Positions 29,123 to 37,340 of a DNA stretch of 47,397 nucleotides are shown here, in pieces. A model generated the notes under the pieces. The model saw nothing but the letters and a program-made list of their open reading frames with translations. It had not been told where the DNA came from and searched no databases. The stretch comes from Methylocystis sp. (lineage in GTDB: Bacteria; Pseudomonadota; Alphaproteobacteria; Rhizobiales; Beijerinckiaceae), in the NCBI GenBank assembly GCA_022843405.1, contig JALHNQ010000025.1, positions 1 through 47,397 of the forward strand, in the 5' to 3' direction. Within the stretch, counting starts at the first letter, position 1, and each line of letters starts with the position of its first letter. The translations under genes were made by a program, and so were the position numbers.

Positions 29123-29236
29123 AGGGGGAGGGTCGAAGCGCGAAGCGCTTCGGGGTGGGGTGACGACCCGCGAGGTTCAGGGGGCTGTCACCCCACCCCG
29201 CGCTTTCAGCGCGACCCTCCCCCTCGAGGGGAGGGT
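29123..29236. repeat. Second palindrome family (GGGGAGGGTCG type)
   Basis: Bases 29123-29165 (AGGGGGAGGGTCG ... GGGGTGGGGTGAC) are roughly the reverse complement of 29187-29236 (GTCACCCCACCCCGCGC ... CGACCCTCCCCCTCG). A further short palindrome CCCCTCGAGGGG closes the right arm, eight bases before the tatA stop codon. The transcript could fold into a long hairpin between tatA and tatB. Confidence 0.7.
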
Positions 29237-29243
29237 ATTCGCG

Positions 29244-29483
29244 CTATATTTTTTTGGTTTCCGAGGACTTCTCTCGATCGGCTTGCTCCGCCGCCTGATG
29301 CTGCAACGTCTTTGGCGTTTCCTTCACACCATCCGCAGCGTCGTCTTCCGTCATGCCCTTCTTGAAGGCCTTGATGCCCTTGGCGACGTCGCCCATCACA
29401 TCCGAAATCTTGAACTTGCCGCCGAAGAGAATGAAGACGACCGCGCCGACAATGATCCAGTGCCAGATCGACAGACCGCCCAT
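29244..29483 (-). CDS. tatA: Twin-arginine translocase pore component TatA
   Basis: A 79-residue protein from ATG 29483 ([20 protein letters not shown]), preceded by GAAGGA nine bases upstream; an ATG at 29492 is too close to that site. The short N-terminal helix, the FGG hinge ([26 protein letters not shown]) and the acidic tail are those of TatA, which oligomerises to form the protein-conducting element with TatBC. It is the first tat gene in the transcript, separated from tatB by a 339-bp repeat cluster instead of the usual short spacer. Confidence 0.93.
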   Translation of the reverse strand: MGGLSIWHWIIVGAVVFILFGGKFKISDVMGDVAKGIKAFKKGMTEDDAADGVKETPKTLQHQAAEQADREKSSETKKI

Positions 29484-29648
29484 GGCGCGCATCCTTCATT
29501 TAGGAGAAAACCGGCGTGACCGGCGTTTGCCCGGAAACTATGCGCCCCTCGGCTTAAAAACAAGGACGGGGAACGCAACCGGCTGCGCTGCGCGCTTCTT
29601 TTGACAGGCAGGAAGATTATCGCCTGACCGCGCCAGGGCGCGGCGGCG

Positions 29649-30404
29649 TCAAAGCTCGTCGCCCTCCGGCTCGTCCGGAGCGTCCAGCGCCTCGGGTTCG
29701 TCCGGAAACTCCATTTCCAGAAGCGCCGGCGCTTCGTCTTCGAGCGGCTCTTCGTCGTCGCGCAAGGCGGCGTCATCCGAGGGCTGCGGCACGCCGAAGC
29801 CCTTCGGCAGGCGGCCGTCGAACAGGCCGGCGCCCTTGAGGTCGTCGAGCCCCGGCAGATCGCCGATCTGCTCAAGGCCGAAATGCATCAAAAAGGCGTC
29901 GGTCGTGCCATAGGTGATCGGCCTTCCCGGCGCCTTGCGGCGGCCACGCAGCCTGATCCAGCCGGTGTCGAGCAGCACGTCGAGCGTGCCCTTCGATATG
30001 GCGACCCCGCGAATCTCTTCGATCTCGGCGCGGGTCGTGGGTTGGTGATAGGCGATGATCGCCAGCGTCTCCAAAGCGGCGCGCGAGAGCTTCTTCTCCT
30101 CGACCTGTTCGCGCGCGAGAATCCAGTTGAGGTCGGCGGCGGTGCGGAAAAACCACTTCTTACCGACGCGGGTGAGGTTGACGCCGCGGCCCGCATAATG
30201 GGCGCGCAACCGCTCTAGGACGCGCTCGAGATCGGCGCCCTCTTCGAGACGGCGCGCCATTTCTGCTTCGTCAAGCGGCTCGGCCGAGGCGAACAGGAGC
30301 GCTTCGATAATGCGCTCCGCTTCGCGCAGCCGCGCCTCATGACGCGCAAGCTCCTCGTCGCTGTTCACGTCAAACAGTTCGATTTTCTCCGCAGCCTGCG
30401 CCAC
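29649..30404 (-). CDS. scpB: Segregation and condensation protein B
   Basis: About 251 residues. ScpB dimerises as a winged-helix kleisin-interacting element and, with ScpA and SMC, organises and segregates the chromosome. Signatures are the N-terminal EAERIIEALLFASAEPLDEAEMARRL, the block ALETLAIIAYHQPTTRAEIEEIRGV and KGTLDVLLDTGWIRLRGRRKAPGRPITYGTT. The last 70 residues are an acidic tail common in alphaproteobacteria. I choose GTG 30404 (VAQAAEKIEL), since GGAGGAGG lies just upstream; a GTG directly before it is possible. scpA ends 25 bp upstream. Confidence 0.93.
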   Translation of the reverse strand: MAQAAEKIELFDVNSDEELARHEARLREAERIIEALLFASAEPLDEAEMARRLEEGADLERVLERLRAHYAGRGVNLTRVGKKWFFRTAADLNWILAREQVEEKKLSRAALETLAIIAYHQPTTRAEIEEIRGVAISKGTLDVLLDTGWIRLRGRRKAPGRPITYGTTDAFLMHFGLEQIGDLPGLDDLKGAGLFDGRLPKGFGVPQPSDDAALRDDEEPLEDEAPALLEMEFPDEPEALDAPDEPEGDEL

Positions 30405-30429
30405 CACGCCTCCTCCTCGAAATTCCAGC

Positions 30430-31236
30430 CTAGGACGCGCCCGCGGACGCTTCCGCTTCCTCAGGCGCGCGCCGCCGCACCCAAAGCGGCGCGAAGTGCC
30501 GGTCCTGACGTATGTCGAAGCGCCCCTCCCGCACCATTTCGAGCGAGGCGGTGAAGGCCGAGGCGCGCACCGTGCGCGCCGTCTGCATGTCGACACAGTA
30601 ATGCAGCAAAAAATCGTCGAGCACGGTCCATTCCGTCGCGACGCCGATCAGCCGTTCGAGGGCGTCGCGGGCCTCGGCCAGAGACCAGACCGCGCGCTGG
30701 CGCAGCACCACGCGCGAGGTCGCGGTCTTCTGGCGCTGGCGGGCGTAGGCCGAAAGAAGATCGTAGAGGCTCGCCTGAAATTTGGGATGCGAAATCGTCT
30801 CGATCCCTTCCGGCCCGCCGCGCAAAAACATGTCGCGGCCGAGCCTGGCGCGTTCGGTGAGCTTGTCGGCGGCGCGCCGCATCAGTTCCAGCCGGCGCAG
30901 GCGTTCGGCGAGCGCGGCGGCGAGGTCGGACGCCGACGGTTCTTCGCCTTTCGGGGGCTCGGGCAGCAACAGCCGCGACTTCAAGAAGGCGAGCCAGGCC
31001 GCCATCACCAGATAGTCGGCGGCAAGCTCCAGACGCACCCGGCGGGCGGCCTCGATGAAGGCGAGATATTGCTCGGCGAGCGCAAGAATGGAGATGCGCG
31101 CGAGGTCGACCTTCTGCCGGCGCGCCAGTTCGAGCAACAGGTCGAGCGGGCCTTCAAACCCGTCGACGTCGACGAGAAAGGCCTCCTCGCCCGCGCCGCG
31201 GGGCTCGTCCAGTTCGAAGGTCAGCTCCTGCGCCAT
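30430..31236 (-). CDS. scpA: Segregation and condensation protein A (kleisin)
   Basis: A 268-residue kleisin that bridges the two heads of SMC and binds ScpB. The diagnostic start FLVDVDGFEGPLDLLLELARRQKVDLARISI lies at residues 21-51; the middle includes LVMAAWLAFLKSRLLLPEP, and the C-terminal winged helix contains EWTVLDDFLLHYCVD and ASLEMVREGRFDIRQDRHFAPLW. In many alphaproteobacteria nagZ lies directly upstream, but here about 1.8 kb of toxin-antitoxin genes intervenes. Confidence 0.93.
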   Translation of the reverse strand: MAQELTFELDEPRGAGEEAFLVDVDGFEGPLDLLLELARRQKVDLARISILALAEQYLAFIEAARRVRLELAADYLVMAAWLAFLKSRLLLPEPPKGEEPSASDLAAALAERLRRLELMRRAADKLTERARLGRDMFLRGGPEGIETISHPKFQASLYDLLSAYARQRQKTATSRVVLRQRAVWSLAEARDALERLIGVATEWTVLDDFLLHYCVDMQTARTVRASAFTASLEMVREGRFDIRQDRHFAPLWVRRRAPEEAEASAGAS

Positions 31237-31407
31237 TTCTATCGCTTTGCGCCTGTTTTCCCTTGGCGAATCAGCACTTCCGAGGGATTCCCGCCCGAGA
31301 TTGGCCCCTCAGGGCCGCAATCGCAAGCGCGGCCTGCGCTTTGCGCCGGCCGTCCACAGGAGAGGCCGCTTACGCCATGAAATAACTGAATCGGTCGCAG
31401 GAGCTTT

Positions 31408-31481
31408 GGCGAGCCAGGAGGCTCGCGTTCCAAGGGCGGGCGCCTCCCGGACCGCGAGCCTCCAGGCTCGCCTGGCTCGCC
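31408..31481. repeat. Inverted repeat at the downstream end of vapC
   Basis: GGCGAGCCAGGAGGCTCGCG (31408-31427) faces CGCGAGCCTCCAGGCTCGCC plus TGGCTCGCC (31453-31481); the right arm carries an extra internal nine bases. It ends four bases from the vapC stop and could act as a terminator-like stem or mark the edge of the inserted toxin-antitoxin segment. Confidence 0.65.
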
Positions 31482-31484
31482 GAC

Positions 31485-31895
31485 TTAGCGGAAGGGATCG
31501 ACAATCCGCAGATTATCGATGACCTGTCCGTGCGAAAGGTCCTCGGAATAGAGCCGAGCGCACCCCTGCGCCTGCGCCGCGGCGATGATGGCGGCGTCCC
31601 AGTAGGAAAAGCCATAGCGCGATTTAATGTCGAGCGCAGCGTTGACGATCGCAGGCGTAATGTCCTGAACCTGAAACCTCTGCCAAGCGCGCACGAGGCC
31701 GGCTGCAGTGTCATGCGATAGAGCGTCCCTCCGGGAGGGTCGCGTCGCCTGAACATAGAACTCCTGCAAAACCTGGGTCGACAAGCTCCAATCATCCTGA
31801 TCCAGCAGCGCGATGGCGCGTTCGCGCTTTTCCGCCTCAGACGCGTCGCGGCTGATCGAATAAAGCAGGATATTCGTGTCGAGAAAGCCGATCAC
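31485..31895 (-). CDS. vapC: VapC-like PIN-domain toxin
   Basis: A 136-residue PIN-domain ribonuclease. The four acidic active-site residues are visible: Asp6 (FLDTNILLY), Glu45 (LQEFYVQA), Asp100 (SYWDAAIIAAA) and Asp119 (SEDLSHGQ). VapC toxins cut specific RNAs, often initiator tRNA or the 23S sarcin-ricin loop, when freed from antitoxin; the target here is unknown. Its ATG overlaps the stop of the RHH antitoxin gene (ATGA, 31892-31895), the typical coupled order of antitoxin then toxin. It is part of an insertion between scpA and nagZ. Confidence 0.88.
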   Translation of the reverse strand: MIGFLDTNILLYSISRDASEAEKRERAIALLDQDDWSLSTQVLQEFYVQATRPSRRDALSHDTAAGLVRAWQRFQVQDITPAIVNAALDIKSRYGFSYWDAAIIAAAQAQGCARLYSEDLSHGQVIDNLRIVDPFR

Positions 31896-32143
31896 GCTTT
31901 TCTCGGAGCGACGCGCCTCTCGTGAACGGCTTCGCGCTGGAGCCGATCCGAGGCGCGAAATTCCCGGATCTGCGCGCGGAGTTCCTGCTCCTGACGCTTC
32001 AGCCGCTCGTACTCCGTTCCTTCGGAAGCAAATTCCGTCAGGAAGCGCCGCACGACGGCCGACACCGAAGTATCTTCCTGCGCCGCTCTGATCCGCGCGC
32101 GGCGATAGAGCTCGTCATCCAGTGAAACTGTGATGTTCTTCAT
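31892..32143 (-). CDS. vapB: Ribbon-helix-helix antitoxin (VapB-type)
   Basis: An 83-residue protein with an N-terminal RHH DNA-binding fold (MKNITVSLDDELYRRARIRAAQEDTSVSAVVRRFL), followed by a long charged helix (ERLKRQEQELRAQIREFR) that would wrap the PIN toxin. RHH antitoxins repress their own promoter; a short imperfect inverted stretch (CAGTGATACTGTGAATAT on the minus strand) directly before the ATG could be the operator, which is inference. Translationally coupled to vapC. Confidence 0.82.
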   Translation of the reverse strand: MKNITVSLDDELYRRARIRAAQEDTSVSAVVRRFLTEFASEGTEYERLKRQEQELRAQIREFRASDRLQREAVHERRVAPRKA

Positions 32144-32344
32144 ATATTCACAGTATCACTGGCCGAGCAGAGCACAAGAGCTCAAACCGCCAGGCTGGAT
32201 CATTGCGCAGCATGCGAACGCCTTCACCCAAATGCTGATGACGCGCATGATTAAGAAGGCCTGGCGCGCCGTTTACGTGAAAAGCCGACGTCCGCTTTTT
32301 CGCAGCGGGTAGAGGACCTATCCTCGAACTGTTATATTCGGGGC

Positions 32345-32638
32345 ATGAGACGTAAAGATGCAGTGGATCGACTGCTCGATCGCCGGGCGGATTTGCAAAA
32401 GCTTGGCGTCAAGCATCTCTATATGTTCGGCTCGACGGCGCGCGACGCAGCGGTGGAGCATTCCGACGTCGACCTCTTTTTCGATTATGAAAAAGGCGAC
32501 TTCGGCCTCTTTGAGTTGATGGACGTGAAGGAATTTGCCGCACGCATTCTAGACGGGCGCGTTGACATCATGACGCGCGACAGCCTGCATAAGCGCCTGC
32601 GGCCGCAAATTGAAGCGACGGCGCTTCGCATCTTTTGA
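32345..32638 (+). CDS. mntA: MntA-type minimal nucleotidyltransferase antitoxin
   Basis: A 97-residue minimal nucleotidyltransferase. The catalytic signature FGSTARDAAVEHSDVDLFFD (GS-x10-DxD) is at residues 28-47, and a third acidic strand is RVDIMTRD near 75-80. In characterised MntA/HepT modules the MntA enzyme adds AMP groups to a tyrosine of the HEPN RNase and thereby silences it. A TATATT hexamer at about 32333-32338, a few bases before the ATG, may be a -10 element of a nearly leaderless transcript. Its TGA overlaps the ATG of the next gene by one base. Confidence 0.85.
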   Translation: MRRKDAVDRLLDRRADLQKLGVKHLYMFGSTARDAAVEHSDVDLFFDYEKGDFGLFELMDVKEFAARILDGRVDIMTRDSLHKRLRPQIEATALRIF

Positions 32639-32988
32639 TGACTTCGCGCTCGGCTGCACTCCGTCTCCACGATATTATCGATGCAATTGAGCGCATTCAT
32701 TCCGTAATGGCGGACATATCGCTAGACGCGTATGAGACGGATTGGCAAAGACAGTGGCTGGTCGAGCGCGGAATTGAAATCATTTCGGAAGCGAGCCGTC
32801 ACCTCAGTGATGAGATCAAAGCGCGCCATCCCGAGATTCCATGGAAGAAGGTGGCCGGCATCGGCAACGTGCTGCGCCATGATTACGAAAGCGTCGCAGC
32901 GCCAATCATATGGAAATTGGCGCAGATCGATCTTCAACTGCTGGAACATGTTTGTCGTGACGAATTGCGCGGCGAGGTCGACGACTAA
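32638..32988 (+). CDS. hepT: HepT-like HEPN-domain toxin (DUF86)
   Basis: A 116-residue helical protein of the DUF86 HEPN family, starting at ATG 32638 in a TGATG overlap with mntA. The typical arrangement is present: ALRLHDIIDAIERI at the start, a central WLVERGIEIISEASRHL, and the late block IPWKKVAGIGNVLRHDYESV. The family active site is R-x4-6-H with a following Tyr that is AMPylated. Here H-D-Y is kept, but the Arg expected five residues before His is Gly, with Arg shifted next to the His. Many HEPN homologues carry this GNxLRHxY form, so activity cannot be ruled out. Confidence 0.82.
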   Translation: MTSRSAALRLHDIIDAIERIHSVMADISLDAYETDWQRQWLVERGIEIISEASRHLSDEIKARHPEIPWKKVAGIGNVLRHDYESVAAPIIWKLAQIDLQLLEHVCRDELRGEVDD

Positions 32989-33018
32989 CAATTTCTGGCG
33001 ACGACAAGACCTGTTGGC

Positions 33019-34023
33019 TCACGCCACCGCCGATATCGCCGCGTCGAATTCGCGCGTGGCCTCGGCCACGTCGAAGGGTTCGATCTGCTGAACGCATTCG
33101 AGCGCCTTTTCGGCGCGCTCCAGCGCCTTGCCCGCTAACGCCGGCGCGCCTTCGGCGACAGGCCGCGCTTCGGCAAGATCGCCGTTGCAATGGAGCACAA
33201 CATCGCAGCCCGCCGCAATCGCGCGCTCGGCCCGTTCGCGAAAGCTCCCCGTCAGCGCCTTCATCGACAGATCGTCGGTCATCAAGAGACCGTCGAAGCC
33301 GATATGGCCGCGCACGATATCGTCGATCACGATCTTCGACAGGGTGGCCGGCACCCTCGGGTCTAAATGCGTATAGACGACATGGGCGCTCATCGCCATC
33401 GGCAGATCGGCGTTGGCCTTGAAGGGCGCGAAATCGACGCGCTCCAACTCCGCGCGGCCGGCCTCGACGACCGGCAGCTCGAAATGGCTGTCGGCGCGGG
33501 CGCGCCCGTGCCCTGGAATATGTTTCATCACCGGAATGACGCCGCCCGCCATCAGACCCTCCGCGGCCGCGCGGCCGATAGCGGCGACGCGCGCCGGGTC
33601 CCGGCTGTAGGCGCGATGGCCGATAACGCCATGGGAGTCCGCCGAAGGCGTATCAAGCACCGGCAGGCAGTCGACATCGAACCCGACCTGTCGCAGATCA
33701 TGGGCGATGAGCCGCGCGCCGAGCCAAGCAAGCCGCTCGGCCTGCGCGGCGTCGGCGCCCGCCGCCTCGAATCGCGCCGCTGCGGGATAGGCGCGCCAAT
33801 GCGGCGGACCGAGCCGCTGAACGCGGCCGCCTTCCTGATCAACGAAAATCGGCGCATTGCGGCCGAGAACGTCGCGAATGTCGGCGGTCAGACGGGACAC
33901 CTGCTCCGGCGCATCGATATTGCGAAGAAACAGGATGACGCCCCAGGGCGCCGCCTCGCGCAGGAAGGCGCGCTCTTCGTGATCGAGCGTGCCGCCCTTT
34001 AGTCCACATATGAAGGCGCGCAT
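33019..34023 (-). CDS. nagZ: Beta-N-acetylhexosaminidase NagZ
   Basis: A 334-residue GH3 enzyme that removes terminal N-acetylglucosamine from anhydromuropeptides during cell-wall recycling in the cytoplasm. Hallmarks: EGGRVQRL near residue 65, the GH3 block KHIPGHGRARADSH with the mobile His of the catalytic loop near 170, and the nucleophile Asp in LLMTDDLSMKAL near 247. Its ATG follows the SPOR gene stop by nine bases, so it belongs to the argS-SPOR-nagZ unit. Confidence 0.94.
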   Translation of the reverse strand: MRAFICGLKGGTLDHEERAFLREAAPWGVILFLRNIDAPEQVSRLTADIRDVLGRNAPIFVDQEGGRVQRLGPPHWRAYPAAARFEAAGADAAQAERLAWLGARLIAHDLRQVGFDVDCLPVLDTPSADSHGVIGHRAYSRDPARVAAIGRAAAEGLMAGGVIPVMKHIPGHGRARADSHFELPVVEAGRAELERVDFAPFKANADLPMAMSAHVVYTHLDPRVPATLSKIVIDDIVRGHIGFDGLLMTDDLSMKALTGSFRERAERAIAAGCDVVLHCNGDLAEARPVAEGAPALAGKALERAEKALECVQQIEPFDVAEATREFDAAISAVA

Positions 34024-34032
34024 GTTTTCGGG

Positions 34033-35364
34033 TCAGTTCCCCGCGACGAAACAGGCGCCGCCCGAGGCTTTCACCTTGCCGCAAATCGCGTTGGCGGACT
34101 CCTTGCTCACGCCGCCGACGCGCACGCGGTAGACCGTCTTGTCGTTGACAGTGGCCATTTTGAACGTCGGCTTCAGCCCGCCAAGCTGACCGCGATATTT
34201 CTCGGCGACGGTCTTCAACATGGCGCGCGCATCTGCTTCGCTGCCCGTTGCGCCAAACTGCACGGCGAATCCGCCCGTGCTCGAAGCGCCCGGCTGATCG
34301 GCGTCAGCATCGGGCGCCGTGGCTTCCGCCGATTCTGCGGCTTTCGGGCTCGTGGGCTTCGGCTTGACGGTGCGCGGCGGAGTCGCCGTCGGCTTCGCCT
34401 GGCTCGGCGGGGTCGCGGTCGTGGTTGCAGCGCCGGCGGCGTTGGCGGCAGGCGACGCTTCCGGCGCGGGCCGGCTCGCCACGGCAACGGCCGGCGGCAG
34501 CGCGCCTTCATCCACCCGGCTTCCGTCCGGACGCACGGTGACGGTCTTTACCCTCTTGGGCGCGGCCGCCACAGGCGGCGGCTCATGCGGCAGATCGACA
34601 GGGCCGTTGCCGAGCTGCGCCGCTTTCGGCGTGACGGAAGGATCGACCGCCTGTTCCTGATTGGTGACGACCTGCTGAACGGGCGCCTGCTCCTTGCGAT
34701 CGAGGACCACGGCGCCGCTGGCGTCCGCCGTCGCCTCGGTCTCGGCGCTTGGCTTGACCTTCACAGGTCCGTCAGGCGCCATGATCGTCGCGATCTCGCG
34801 AGAGGCGTTCGAACCGCTGCGATGCCAGAAGGCGAAGCCGATGCTCAGCACCGCCACGAGCGAAATCGCGACGACGGCGTGCCAGGGCCGGAACCAGGAT
34901 CGCCAGCCGCCATCGTAATGGGGTTCGTATTCTCCGTCGTCATGACCGTAGTCGAGATATTGCGAATCTTCGCTCCAATTGGCTTCGGCGCCGTAATAGA
35001 CGGTCTCATGCGCCCCCTGCTGCTGCTCATGGCTCGGCGGCAGTTCGTGATCGTCAGGGCCGACCGAATAAGCGCGCTCCAAGGGCTGTTCGATTGCCTG
35101 CTCTGGATAATAGGGCGGCTCCGCGGTCACCTCCGGCGCGGCGTCATAGGACCCCCGAAGGTCGGAGGGTTGACTGCGAGGATCATGCGATTCGGCAAGA
35201 ATCCGGCCGTAAGGATCTGTCGCAGCCGGGTCCTCGCCATGGACCAGCCGCGCGAGTTCGCCAAGAAGATCGTCGCCTTGGGCGGGACGTTGCTGCGCGC
35301 CGCGCAGCCGCCGTTCGAACTCGCCGAGGTCGATGGCCGGGCCTCTAACGGATGTCTCGCGCAT
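34033..35364 (-). CDS. SPOR-domain membrane protein
   Basis: A 443-residue protein. Residues 1 to about 155 are cytoplasmic and acidic; one transmembrane segment (WHAVVAISLVAVLSIGFAFW) near 160-180 is followed by a long, Pro/Ala/Thr-rich periplasmic linker and a C-terminal SPOR domain (about 365-443: GGFAVQFGATGSEADARAML ... YRVRVGGVSKESANAICGKVKASGGACFV). SPOR domains bind denuded glycan strands at division sites. The argS-SPOR-nagZ-scpAB order is conserved in alphaproteobacteria and points to a cell-envelope or division role. Confidence 0.9.
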   Translation of the reverse strand: MRETSVRGPAIDLGEFERRLRGAQQRPAQGDDLLGELARLVHGEDPAATDPYGRILAESHDPRSQPSDLRGSYDAAPEVTAEPPYYPEQAIEQPLERAYSVGPDDHELPPSHEQQQGAHETVYYGAEANWSEDSQYLDYGHDDGEYEPHYDGGWRSWFRPWHAVVAISLVAVLSIGFAFWHRSGSNASREIATIMAPDGPVKVKPSAETEATADASGAVVLDRKEQAPVQQVVTNQEQAVDPSVTPKAAQLGNGPVDLPHEPPPVAAAPKRVKTVTVRPDGSRVDEGALPPAVAVASRPAPEASPAANAAGAATTTATPPSQAKPTATPPRTVKPKPTSPKAAESAEATAPDADADQPGASSTGGFAVQFGATGSEADARAMLKTVAEKYRGQLGGLKPTFKMATVNDKTVYRVRVGGVSKESANAICGKVKASGGACFVAGN

Positions 35365-35451
35365 GATGCACCTCGCTCACTGATTCCTATGGGGCGCGAA
35401 GCAAATAGATCGGCGCGTCCGACGCCCGGACGTATGCCCCTCAAGCGTCGA

Positions 35452-37233
35452 TTAGCGCATTTCGTCGGGGGCGCTCACGCCGAGCAGCCTCAAGCCTGAC
35501 CCCAGGACGATTGTTAAAGAGCTAACCAGCGCAATCCGAGCGATGGTCAACTGTCTATCATTAGCCTTAACAAAGCGTAATTGTGGTTGATCTTTGCCGC
35601 GATTCCAATGCGAATGGAACACGCTCGCCAGTTCATGGAGGTAAAAGGCCACGCGGTGCGGCTCATGCGCCGCCGCCGCCGCCTCGACTGCCCTCGGATA
35701 TTGGGCGATGATCTTGGCCAATGCAAGCTCGCCCTCATCCGCCAAAAGCGTCAGTTCCGCTCCGGCCAGGCTTTCGGCTGCAAGTTCAATATCGGGAAAT
35801 GCGGCGAGCGCCTGGCGCAGCGCCGACTTTCCCCGCGCATGGGCGTATTGGACATAGAAGACCGGATTGTCCTTCGACTGCTCGATGACCTTGGCGAGAT
35901 CGAAATCGAGCGGCGCGTCATTCTTGCGATAGAGCATCATGAAGCGCACGGCGTCGACGCCGACCTCTTCGACGACCTCCCGCAGGGTGACGAAATCCCC
36001 TGACCGCTTCGACATTTTGACCGGCTCGCCGGCGCGCATCAGCTTGACGAGCTGGCAAAGCTTCACATCGAGCGTCACGCGCCTGTCGGAAAGCGCCGCG
36101 ACCGCCGCCGACATGCGCTTCAGATAGCCGCCGTGATCGGCGCCCCAGACGTCGACGAGCGTGTCGAAGCCGCGATCGATCTTGTCCTTGTGATAGGCGA
36201 TATCGGCCGCGAAATAGGTCGGCGAACCGTCCGATTTCTTGAGCGCCCGGTCGACGTCGTCGCCAAATTGCGTCGACCTGAACAGCGTCTGCTCGCGGTC
36301 CTCCCAATCCTCCGGCAATTGGCCCTTGGGCGGCGGCAGGCGGCCCTCATAGACGAGTCCCTTGGCGCGCAGCCAGTCAATCGCCGCGTCGATCGCCGAG
36401 ACGCCGTTTTTCTTCTCATGCAGCGTGCGCTCGGAGAAGAACGTCTCGTGCGTGATGTTGAGCGCGGCGAGATCGTCGCGGATCATCGCCATCATCGCGT
36501 CGATGGCGGCGGCGCGAACGATCGGCAGCCACTCGCTTTCCGGCTTCTCAACGAACGCTGCGCCATGCGCTTTTGCGAGCGCTGCGCCGGCGGGCTTCAG
36601 ATAGTCGCCAGGGTAAAGCCCCTCGGGAATGGTGATCGTCTCGCCGAGCGCCTCGCGGTAGCGCAGATAGGCTGAACGCGCCAGAACGTCGACCTGAGCG
36701 CCGGCGTCGTTGATGTAATATTCCCGCGTCACTTCGCAGCCGGAAAAGGCGAGGAGACTGGCTAGCGCATCGCCGAAGACCGCGCCGCGGCCATGGCCGA
36801 CATGCATCGGCCCGGTTGGATTGGCCGACACATATTCGACATTCACCCTGCCCTGCATCGCGCTCGCGCGGCTTTTCGTGACGCGGCCGAAATTTGCCGG
36901 ATCTCGCAGCGCGGCGCGAAGAACGTCAGTGAAAATCTTCGGCTTGAGGCGGATATTGATGAAGCCGGGACCGGCGACTTCCGCCGCGGCGACGTTCTCC
37001 GACTGCGCCAACGCATAGCAGATCTCGACCGCCAATTCGCGCGGCGAAGAAAAATGCGGCTTCGCCTCCTTGGCGAAGACCATGGCGGCGTTCGACGCGA
37101 GATCGCCGAGCGTCACATCCTTGGGCGGCTCGACGACGAAGCGCGCATGATCGAGCTTCGGCAGGCGCCCGTCGGCGGCGATGCGATCGAGAATGGCGGC
37201 GATGCGGGCGTGAAAGTCGTCGAAAATGTTCAT
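35452..37233 (-). CDS. argS: Arginyl-tRNA synthetase
   Basis: A 593-residue class I synthetase that charges tRNA-Arg. The start at ATG 37233 gives the conserved [15 protein letters not shown] opening; the open frame to 37290 adds unconserved residues. The HIGH motif is HVGH within [15 protein letters not shown] near residues 130-144, the KMSKS equivalent is [12 protein letters not shown], and the anticodon-binding helical bundle lies at the end, containing [12 protein letters not shown]. Length is normal. The SPOR gene follows 87 bp downstream. Confidence 0.97.
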   Translation of the reverse strand: MNIFDDFHARIAAILDRIAADGRLPKLDHARFVVEPPKDVTLGDLASNAAMVFAKEAKPHFSSPRELAVEICYALAQSENVAAAEVAGPGFINIRLKPKIFTDVLRAALRDPANFGRVTKSRASAMQGRVNVEYVSANPTGPMHVGHGRGAVFGDALASLLAFSGCEVTREYYINDAGAQVDVLARSAYLRYREALGETITIPEGLYPGDYLKPAGAALAKAHGAAFVEKPESEWLPIVRAAAIDAMMAMIRDDLAALNITHETFFSERTLHEKKNGVSAIDAAIDWLRAKGLVYEGRLPPPKGQLPEDWEDREQTLFRSTQFGDDVDRALKKSDGSPTYFAADIAYHKDKIDRGFDTLVDVWGADHGGYLKRMSAAVAALSDRRVTLDVKLCQLVKLMRAGEPVKMSKRSGDFVTLREVVEEVGVDAVRFMMLYRKNDAPLDFDLAKVIEQSKDNPVFYVQYAHARGKSALRQALAAFPDIELAAESLAGAELTLLADEGELALAKIIAQYPRAVEAAAAAHEPHRVAFYLHELASVFHSHWNRGKDQPQLRFVKANDRQLTIARIALVSSLTIVLGSGLRLLGVSAPDEMR

Positions 37234-37340
37234 GGAGGTCCGGGTGGGAAGGTCGGCCGCCCGTTTAACAGCTTGGCCCGGGGAAATCACCCCGTCCGCA
37301 GAGCTCGACTGGCGGCAGGCCGTTATGATCGAGCGGCCAA

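Noticed and set aside
29123-29236. Considered as a CRISPR array or riboswitch
   Set aside because: There is no regular repeat-spacer spacing; the pattern is a single inverted repeat, and no ligand-binding core is recognisable.
32130-32312. 60-codon plus-strand open frame between the two TA modules
   Set aside because: No motif and it begins inside the vapB promoter area; more likely the divergent promoter region.
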